A stretch of DNA of 12,986 nt, from the NCBI GenBank assembly GCA_903970575.1, contig CAJCJC010000304.1:1-12986 (forward strand), written 5' to 3'. A program made the position numbers and the translations under genes. Origin of the DNA: Alphaproteobacteria bacterium. GTDB taxonomy: Bacteria > Pseudomonadota > Alphaproteobacteria > BOG-932 > Roseiterribacteraceae. Under the pieces are notes generated by a model that was not told the DNA's origin, searched no databases, and saw only the letters and a list, made by a program, of their open reading frames with translations. Position 1 is the first letter of the stretch, and every line of letters starts with the position of its first letter. Shown here piece after piece: positions 8,249 to 12,986 of the stretch.

Positions 8249-8575
8249 TCAAGCCGTGGACTTGGAAAAGACCTTCACAATCAACACCCCGATCATGATC
8301 AGCGCGATGCCGATCAACGCCGGCGCGTCGAGTTTCTGCTTATAGATAAAAAACGCGGCCAGGCTGATCAGCACGATTCCCACGCCGGACCAGACGGCGT
8401 ACCCGATCCCGTAAGGGATGGTACGCAAGGCGAGCGACAGAAAATAGAAGGTGACGGCATAGCCAAGCAGCACGATGACCGACGGCGTCAACACAGTGAA
8501 CCCCTTGGCCGCCTTCAACGCCGATGTCCCCACCGCCTCCCCGATAATCGCGATAAAAAGATACGCCCAATCCAT
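8249..8575 (-). CDS. Small multidrug resistance (SMR/EmrE-like) transporter
   Basis: A 108-residue inner-membrane protein with four hydrophobic helices (about 3-20, 30-50, 57-77, 84-103). It is the size and pattern of SMR proton antiporters, which export cationic drugs or guanidinium-like compounds as antiparallel dimers. The essential helix-1 glutamate is present (Glu13 in IIGEAVGTSALK, equal to EmrE Glu14), as are Tyr39, Tyr59 and Trp62 in YAVWSGVGIVLIS, the equivalents of EmrE Tyr40, Tyr60 and Trp63. These residues favour a quaternary-cation exporter of the EmrE/Qac type, but the substrate is not proven. AAGGTG lies 7 bases upstream of the ATG. It stands alone between moaB and serC with gaps of about 120 bases on both sides, and has no evident functional link with either. 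Confidence 0.93.
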   Translation of the reverse strand: MDWAYLFIAIIGEAVGTSALKAAKGFTVLTPSVIVLLGYAVTFYFLSLALRTIPYGIGYAVWSGVGIVLISLAAFFIYKQKLDAPALIGIALIMIGVLIVKVFSKSTA

Positions 8576-8623
8576 GTCTTGTCACCTTCGGCCGAAACAG
8601 ACTCCGCATCCGCGATGAATGTT

Positions 8624-8660
8624 ACCGCAAAGAACGCGGAGAAGCGCGGAGCACGCGGAG
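8624..8660. repeat. Degenerate tandem repeat, about 10-base period
   Basis: Four imperfect units end in the pattern CGC(A/G)(A/G)AG: accgcaaag, aacgcggag, aagcgcggag and cacgcggag, with spacing of 9-10 bases. It lies in the gap between moaB and the SMR gene, upstream of the SMR start. Similar CGCGGAG/CGCAGAG arrays occur between genes in many GC-rich genomes. It could be a protein site or a passive repeat; nothing more can be said. Confidence 0.6.
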
Positions 8661-8697
8661 ACTCGGATAACGTCCAAAGAAAATTGGCGAGGCTAGC

Positions 8698-9237
8698 CTA
8701 ATCCGCCTCATGCTCCCTTAGCCGGGGGAACAGCTCCACGAAATTGCAGGGCCTGTGCCGATAATCCAACTGGTCTTTCAAGATCATCTCCCACCCGTCG
8801 CGGCAGGCGGAGGGGGAGCCTGGCAGGGCGAACAGATACGTCCCGCGCGTCACCCCCGCGGTGGCGCGCGATTGGATGGTCGAGGTGCCGATCTTTTGAT
8901 AGCTCAGCATCCGGAACAGCTCGCCGAACCCCTCGATCGGCTTTTCGTAGATCGCCTCGAACGCCTCCGGCGTCACGTCGCGCCCCGTTATGCCGGTGCC
9001 GCCGGTCGAAATCACCACATCCACCTCCGGGTCGTCGACCCAGCGCGTCAGTTGCATGGTGATCCGCCCCCGGTCGTCCGATACGATCGTCCGGTCCGCC
9101 AGAATATGCCCGGCCTCGGTCAACAGCTCGACCAACGCGTCGCCCGATTTATCGCTCTCGGGCGTTCGGGTGTCCGAAACCGTCATCACGGCGATTCGAA
9201 CCGGAACGAACGGGCGGGTTTCGTCGATGCGGGGCAT
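8698..9237 (-). CDS. moaB: Molybdenum cofactor biosynthesis protein B
   Basis: A 179-residue MoaB/Mog-fold protein. In this family the protein binds molybdopterin and, in the Mog branch, adenylates it before molybdenum insertion; MoaB's own role differs between lineages. Seen are [10 protein letters not shown] (15-24), DKSGD (29-33), [20 protein letters not shown] (74-93) with the STGGTG and GRDVT pterin/nucleotide motifs, and [18 protein letters not shown] (136-153). The full-length match to MoaB, including the C-terminal [10 protein letters not shown], favours moaB over mog. I place the start at 9237, where AAGGGA lies 7 bases upstream; an in-frame ATG at 9324 would add 29 residues unlike the family and lies upstream of the likely -10. 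It ends in TAG. It is divergent from the moaD operon, sharing a 150-base control region. Confidence 0.95.
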   Translation of the reverse strand: MPRIDETRPFVPVRIAVMTVSDTRTPESDKSGDALVELLTEAGHILADRTIVSDDRGRITMQLTRWVDDPEVDVVISTGGTGITGRDVTPEAFEAIYEKPIEGFGELFRMLSYQKIGTSTIQSRATAGVTRGTYLFALPGSPSACRDGWEMILKDQLDYRHRPCNFVELFPRLREHEAD

Positions 9238-9271
9238 TGCGGGGTCCCTTATGAAAAATGGGCCATGAAAA

Positions 9272-9285
9272 GCGCGGGTCCGCGC
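9272..9285 (-). promoter_or_regulatory. GC hairpin followed by TTTT in the moaB leader
   Basis: On the minus strand GCGCGG and CCGCGC form a perfect stem (tight loop, effectively 5 bp with a 4-base loop) followed directly by TTTTC. It lies between the likely moaB promoter and the gene, 35 bases before the ATG. It resembles a short attenuator or terminator, but the stem and the T run are both short. Confidence 0.3.
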
Positions 9286-9311
9286 CTGAAACCTTTGGCG
9301 TCGACCTTCCG

Positions 9312-9341
9312 AATATCTTGTCACGCCGCGCCCTTTGTCGA
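9312..9341 (-). promoter_or_regulatory. Possible moaB promoter
   Basis: TCGACA (9341-9336) and GATATT (9317-9312) with an 18-base spacer, facing moaB. The start site would fall near 9304, giving a leader of about 65 bases. Weak but well placed; it also agrees with starting moaB at 9237. Confidence 0.3.
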
Positions 9342-9368
9342 GGGGGTGGTTTTATCCGCGCGGCGAAG

Positions 9369-9377
9369 CGTTATATT
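9369..9377 (+). promoter_or_regulatory. moaD operon -10 region overlapping a ModE-like half site
   Basis: TATATT (9372-9377) is a 5/6 match to a -10 box, with a poor -35 (GTTTTA/TGGTTT near 9347-9354). It is contained in CGTTATATT (9369-9377), which equals one arm of the palindromic operator I recall for the molybdate regulator ModE. The second arm is absent at the expected distance. Start of transcription would be near 9384, only a few bases before the first moaD ATG. Confidence 0.3.
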
Positions 9378-9387
9378 CAGACAAACC

Positions 9388-9654
9388 ATGGACCTTGATG
9401 TGATCCGTATGACCCTGCCGGTCAGGCTTGAATATTTCGCGTTGTTGCGGGAGCAGCGGGGCCTCGACGCCGAGACCGTCGAGACCGCCTGCCGAACCGC
9501 GCGCGAACTCTACCGGGAAGTGTCGGCCTCGCACGGCTTCACCCTGCCGGAGGATCGCGTGCGCGTCGCCGTCAACAACGCCTTCGCCCCCTGGGACACC
9601 GCCCTGGCCGCCAACGATACCGTCGTGTTCATCCCGCCCGTTTCCGGTGGCTGA
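9388..9654 (+). CDS. moaD: Molybdopterin synthase small subunit (sulfur carrier)
   Basis: An 88-residue ubiquitin-fold sulfur carrier. Its C-terminal Gly-Gly is adenylated by MoeB, turned into a thiocarboxylate, and then delivers sulfur to cPMP within the MoaD-MoaE complex. Seen are the beta-grasp opening PVRLEYFALLREQRG (11-25), an RVAVNNAF stretch and the diagnostic end TVVFIPPVSGG (78-88). The start is uncertain. ATG 9388 has no ribosome site but lies only 3-4 bases after the likely transcription start, so it could be leaderless. ATG 9409 (MTLPVRLEYF) matches the usual family N-terminus better and would give 81 residues. It is the first gene of the plus-strand operon and abuts the MoaE-MoeB fusion, with no gap or a short overlap. 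Confidence 0.93.
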   Translation: MDLDVIRMTLPVRLEYFALLREQRGLDAETVETACRTARELYREVSASHGFTLPEDRVRVAVNNAFAPWDTALAANDTVVFIPPVSGG

Positions 9655-9658
9655 GATC

Positions 9659-11212
9659 ATGCCGCCCCTCATCTTCGAGATCGCGGACGAACCCCTGAAC
9701 GTCCCGGCCCTTGCCGCCTCGCTCGCGAACCGCACCGCCGGCGCGCTGGCCAGTTTCGAAGGCTGGGTGCGGGACCATAATGACGGCCGCCAGGTCGATG
9801 GTCTGGATTACGAGGTGTTCAAGCCTCTGGCCCAGTCCGAGGGCGATGCCATTTTGGAGGAGGCGCGCCAAAAGTTTCAGGTCACCGCCATCCGCGCCGT
9901 CCATCGTCACGGTATGCTGGCGATCGGCGATTGCGCGGTGTGGGTCGGCGTCATCGCCTCCCATCGCGACGAGGCGTTCCGCGCCTGCCGTTACGTGATC
10001 GACGAGGTGAAGCATCGCCTGCCCATCTGGAAGAAAGAGCATTACCGCGACGGAACCGCCGAATGGGTGAACTGCCAGCATCCCGGCGCCGCGCACGCGC
10101 ATCATCACACCCAAGACCACGCGCCCGCCTTCGCCGAGGCCGATATGTACGCCCGCCAGATGCGCCTGCCGGAAATCGGCGCCGCCGGCCAGGCGAAGCT
10201 GAAGGCGGCGAAGGTGCTGATCGTCGGCGCCGGCGGCCTGGGCTCGCCCGCCGCCCTCATGCTGGCCGCGGCGGGGGTGGGCAAGATCGGCATCGCCGAG
10301 TTCGACCTGCTGGAGGCGAGCAACCTCCATCGCCAGATCCTCTACGCCGCCGCCGATGTCGGCCAGCCCAAGGCCGCGTTGGCGGCGGACCGGCTGCGCG
10401 CCCTCAACCCGTTCATCCAGGTCGAGACTCACAAGGCGCGCGTTGACGCCGAGACCCTCCCTGCGCTGTTCGCCGCCTATGACATCGTGCTCGATTGCAC
10501 CGATAATTTCACCGCGAAATACCTGCTGGCCGATTCCGCCATCCTGTTCGGCAAGCCCCTGGTCCAGGCCAGCATCCACCGCTTCGAGGGGCAACTCCTC
10601 ACCATCGATCCCGCCTCGGATGGCGGCTGCCTGCGCTGCCTCTGGCCGGAGCCGCCGCCCGACGGCATGATCGGCAATTGCGCCGAGGTCGGCGTGCTGG
10701 GCGTCGTCCCCGGCCTGTTCGGAACCCTTCAGGCCTCGGAGGCGCTCAAGATCATCCTCGGCCTGCCGGGCGCGCTCGACCGCCATCTGCTGATCATGGA
10801 TGCGCTCACCCTCGCCACCCGCCGCATTGCCCGCCGCAAGGATGCCGACTGCGCCCTTTGCGGCGATCGTCCGACCATCCACGCCCTGTCCCGCCCGACA
10901 GCCCAGCCCTTCGAACTCGCCGCCGACGATTTGACGGCCGGCATGCTGACCGATTTCCGCATCGTCGATCTGCGCGAGCCCGAGGAGCGGGCGGATTATC
11001 CGTTGCCCCAGGCGATCCAGTGGCCGTTCAGCGGATTCGATCCCGCCAACCCGCCCTTCGATTCATCGGCGCCCGTCCTGCTGGTGTGCGGCGGGGGCGT
11101 GCGCAGCCTTGCCGGCGCCCGCGCCTTGCGGGCCCGCGGCTTGAATGAGGTCTACAGCCTCGTCGGCGGCGCCAAGGCGTTCGCCCAGCTCGGGCGGCAG
11201 GCGGCGGAATGA
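9659..11212 (+). CDS. MoaE-MoeB-rhodanese triple fusion
   Basis: One open frame of 517 residues. Residues 1-about 142 are MoaE, the large subunit of molybdopterin synthase, with SFEGWVRDHN (32-41), HRHGMLAIGD, SHRDEAF and VKHRLPIWKKEHY (117-129), whose lysines 118, 125 and 126 cover the catalytic positions. A His-rich linker follows (about 141-162). Residues 163-about 402 are MoeB: the ATP-binding GAGGLG (190-195), NLHRQ (222-226), Lys238 in QPKA, LDCTDN (278-283), the zinc pairs Cys324/Cys327 and Cys398/Cys401, and Cys341 in IGNCAEVGV. Residues about 415-510 are a short rhodanese domain with the active loop CGGGVRS (478-484). I chose ATG 9659; an in-frame GTG at 9647 would overlap moaD by 8 bases. 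It overlaps moaA by ATGA. An internal start at 10145 could also yield MoeB-rhodanese alone. Confidence 0.92.
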   Translation: MPPLIFEIADEPLNVPALAASLANRTAGALASFEGWVRDHNDGRQVDGLDYEVFKPLAQSEGDAILEEARQKFQVTAIRAVHRHGMLAIGDCAVWVGVIASHRDEAFRACRYVIDEVKHRLPIWKKEHYRDGTAEWVNCQHPGAAHAHHHTQDHAPAFAEADMYARQMRLPEIGAAGQAKLKAAKVLIVGAGGLGSPAALMLAAAGVGKIGIAEFDLLEASNLHRQILYAAADVGQPKAALAADRLRALNPFIQVETHKARVDAETLPALFAAYDIVLDCTDNFTAKYLLADSAILFGKPLVQASIHRFEGQLLTIDPASDGGCLRCLWPEPPPDGMIGNCAEVGVLGVVPGLFGTLQASEALKIILGLPGALDRHLLIMDALTLATRRIARRKDADCALCGDRPTIHALSRPTAQPFELAADDLTAGMLTDFRIVDLREPEERADYPLPQAIQWPFSGFDPANPPFDSSAPVLLVCGGGVRSLAGARALRARGLNEVYSLVGGAKAFAQLGRQAAE

Positions 11213-12201
11213 TCCCCGAAAATCGCCTGATCGACCGCCACGGCAGGCGGCATACCTATCTGCGCCTGTCGGTGACCGATCGCTGCAATCTGCGCTGCGC
11301 CTATTGCATGCCGCCCCAGGGAATCGACTGGACGCCCCGCGCCGATATCCTGACGGCGGACGAGTTGGTCCGGCTGGGCGCCATCTTCGTCGGCATGGGC
11401 ATCGCGAAGATCAGGCTGACCGGCGGCGAGCCCCTGTCGCGCCGCGACCTCACCTCGATCGCCACGCGCCTGGGCGCGCTTCCGGGCCTGAAAACCCTGG
11501 CCATGACCACAAACGGCATCTCGCTCGCCACCCGCGCCTAGGGCCTGCGCGCGGCCGGAGTCGGCGCGCTCACCATCAGCCTCGACACGCTCCGCCGCGA
11601 CCGCTTCAAGGAAATCGCGAAGCGCGACCAGTTCCAGGCGGTGATGGACGGGATCGAGGCCGCGATCGCCGCCGGCTTCACCCCGCTCAAGATCAATGTG
11701 GTCGTCATGCGCGGCGTGAACGACGACGAGATTCTCGATTTCGTGGGCTGGGCCCGGGACCGGCCGATCAATATCCGCTTCATCGAATACATGCCTTTCC
11801 CGGATAACCACTGGTCGACCGGCGGCCTCATGCCCTACGCCCAGATGCGCGCGCTGATCCAAACCAAGTACGAGCTTATCCCCATGGTTGGGGCGGCGAA
11901 CGACGTGGGTAAGGATTTCAAGATCGCCGGCCACGAGGGCGCCGTCAGCTTCGTCACCTCGATGACCGAGAGCTTCTGCGGCGGCTGCAACCGGCTGCGC
12001 GTCACCGCCGATGGGAATATCAAATCCTGCCTGTTCCAGCCCGCCGAACTCAGCCTGCGCGACGCCATGCGGGCGGGGGCGCCGGATGTTGAGATCGAGC
12101 GCCTGATTACCTCCGCCGTGCTTGGCAAGCAGGCCGCCCATCCCCCGATGGAAGAGCTGATGAGCGTGAAGAACCGCAATATGATCGAGATCGGCGGCTA
12201 A
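11209..12201 (+). pseudogene. moaA: GTP 3',8-cyclase MoaA interrupted by one in-frame TAG
   Basis: Radical SAM enzyme that, with MoaC, converts GTP to cPMP, the first step of molybdenum cofactor synthesis. The frame from 11209 to 12201 codes 330 codons, the normal length, and is conserved throughout, except that codon 111 (11539-11541) is TAG. Before it are the radical SAM cluster Cys26/Cys30/Cys33 in DRCNLRCAYC and Arg69 with TGGEP (71-75). After it come ISLDTL, the second cluster Cys257/Cys260/Cys274 in FCGGCNRLR..IKSC, and the C-terminal Gly-Gly. No frameshift is present. Neither piece alone could work: the first lacks the GTP-side cluster and the second lacks the SAM cluster. The start overlaps the previous stop as ATGA, so translation is coupled. 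It may be a true nonsense mutation, recent decay, or a sequencing or assembly error. Confidence 0.9.
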
Positions 12202-12206
12202 GCGGC

Positions 12207-12686
12207 ATGGATAACGCGGATGTGGAATACCAGCCCCCCGGCATGCGCGACGTGTCGGAAAAGCGCGTCACCCGCCGCACAGCCACGGCCCAGGCCGTTC
12301 TGCGCGCTCATCCCGAGACCATTCGCGCCATCGCCGAGGGCCGCCTGCCAAAGGGCGATCCGCTGCCCGTCGCCAAGGTGGCCGCGATCCAGGCGGCCAA
12401 GAACACCAGCCAGATCATCCCTTATTGCCACCCCCTGCCGGTCGAGCATCTGGGCGTCGATTTCGCCATCGAGGCCGACGCCATCCGCATCACCACCCGC
12501 GTCGTCGCCCATTACAAGACCGGCGTCGAGATGGAGGCGCTGACCGCCGCCGCCGTGGCCGCGCTTTCTATCTATGACATGGCCAAGATGATCGACCCCG
12601 CCATGGCGGTCGAACAGGTGATCCTGTTGGAAAAGACCGGCGGCAAAAGCGATTTCGCCCGCGACGCCGAGCCAGGACATGGCTGA
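12207..12686 (+). CDS. moaC: Cyclic pyranopterin monophosphate synthase
   Basis: A 159-residue enzyme that converts the MoaA product 3',8-cH2GTP into cPMP. The whole family pattern is present: MRDVSEKRVTRRTATA (13-28), LPKGDPLPVAKVAAIQAAK (47-65) with Lys49, IPYCHPLPVEH (71-81) with His75, HYKTGVEMEAL (102-112) with Glu108 and Glu110, and YDMAKMID (123-130) with Asp124 and Lys127. These align with the E. coli active-site residues Lys51, His77, Glu112, Glu114, Asp128 and Lys131. It starts 5 bases after the moaA stop, with no strong ribosome site of its own, so translation is probably coupled. If moaA is really broken, the TAG could lower moaC expression through polarity. Its last 8 bases overlap moeA. 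Confidence 0.97.
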   Translation: MDNADVEYQPPGMRDVSEKRVTRRTATAQAVLRAHPETIRAIAEGRLPKGDPLPVAKVAAIQAAKNTSQIIPYCHPLPVEHLGVDFAIEADAIRITTRVVAHYKTGVEMEALTAAAVAALSIYDMAKMIDPAMAVEQVILLEKTGGKSDFARDAEPGHG

Positions 12687-12986
12687 GGGCGGCGGCAACC
12701 ACGGCCCCATGCCGCTCGACCGGGCGCTCGACATCGTCCGCCGCGTGGTCCGCCCCGTGGCGGGAACCGAGACCGTTCCCCTCTCCGCCGCCCTCGGCCG
12801 CGCCTTGGCCGAGCCCATCAAGGCCCCGCGCAGCCTGCCCCCCTTCGACAACACCGCCGTCGATGGTTACGCCTTCCGCCGCGCCGACATCGCGTCCTCG
12901 CCCGCCAGACTGACCCTGGCCGGTGAATCCGCCGCCGGCATCCCCTTCGCCGGAACCCTGCCGCCCGGCGCCGCCATCCGCATCTC
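12679..12986 (+). CDS. moeA: Molybdopterin molybdotransferase MoeA, N-terminal part (runs off the window)
   Basis: The first 102 codons of MoeA, which inserts molybdenum into adenylated molybdopterin. The family opening is clear: PLDRALDIVRRVV (12-24), ETVPLSAALGRALAEPI, and the signature LPPFDNTAVDGYAF, normally LPPFDNSAMDGYA. Residues about 82-100 (LAGESAAGIPFAGTLPPG) match the start of MoeA domain II. The ATG at 12679 overlaps the moaC stop by 8 bases and has AGGA only just upstream; a second in-frame ATG at 12709 is possible and lies just before the conserved part. The frame is open to the right edge of the window, so the catalytic domain is not seen. Confidence 0.95.
   Translation, partial: MAEGGGNHGPMPLDRALDIVRRVVRPVAGTETVPLSAALGRALAEPIKAPRSLPPFDNTAVDGYAFRRADIASSPARLTLAGESAAGIPFAGTLPPGAAIRI

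Noticed and set aside
9238..9324. A longer moaB start at 9324
   Set aside because: The extra 29 residues do not match the family, there is no ribosome site, and the likely -10 lies downstream of that ATG. The start at 9237 has AAGGGA.
8755..9387. An upstream extension of the moaD frame to 8755
   Set aside because: The added 211 codons are antisense to moaB and show no homology; MoaD is complete from 9388 or 9409.
9629..10882. A 417-codon open frame on the minus strand
   Set aside because: It is antisense to the MoaE-MoeB fusion, whose catalytic motifs are unambiguous; the product resembles no family.
11539..11541. TAG in moaA read as a sense codon by genetic code change or pyrrolysine
   Set aside because: purA (2109-2111) and moaB (8698-8700) end in TAG, so it serves as a stop here, and MoaA has no need for a special residue at this variable position.

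Overview
The window reads as chromosomal DNA of a GC-rich alphaproteobacterium. Support for this is the gene order serC-serA-(insert)-hisZ-purA, the roughly 390-residue alphaproteobacterial form of SerC, a two-hairpin leader in front of serC like the one known from alphaproteobacteria, and use of the short HisZ regulatory subunit. I cannot name the order or genus from sequence alone. Apart from one small endonuclease-like gene there is no sign of a mobile element, and I see no tRNA, rRNA or CRISPR.

Layout. Everything from 1 to about 9237 is coded on the minus strand, and everything from 9388 to the right edge on the plus strand. Reading the minus strand in the direction of transcription: moaB (9237-8698); a small multidrug resistance (SMR) transporter (8575-8249); serC with a structured leader (8128-6947); serA (6861-5287); a Uma2-family gene (5212-4637); hisZ (4610-3429); purA (3404-2109); an AT-richer gap of about 360 bases; then two exported proteins, a PEBP-domain fusion (1749-460) and a DUF6152 protein (419-15). 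Reading the plus strand: moaD, a moaE-moeB-rhodanese fusion, moaA, moaC and the first 102 codons of moeA, with overlaps or gaps of only a few bases.

How the genes work together. serC and serA are the second and first steps of serine synthesis. hisZ and purA link histidine and AMP synthesis, as they do in related genomes. The right-hand third is a molybdenum cofactor operon: MoaA and MoaC make cPMP, MoaD and MoaE form molybdopterin synthase, the MoeB and rhodanese domains recharge MoaD with sulfur, and MoaB and MoeA act on adenylation and metal insertion.

The two most notable observations are both in the cofactor operon. First, MoaE, MoeB and rhodanese lie in one continuous 517-residue reading frame, so one polypeptide would carry both partners of MoaD and the sulfur donor. 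Second, moaA is intact in frame at both ends but is interrupted by a single TAG at 11539-11541, which is either a real nonsense mutation or a sequence error.
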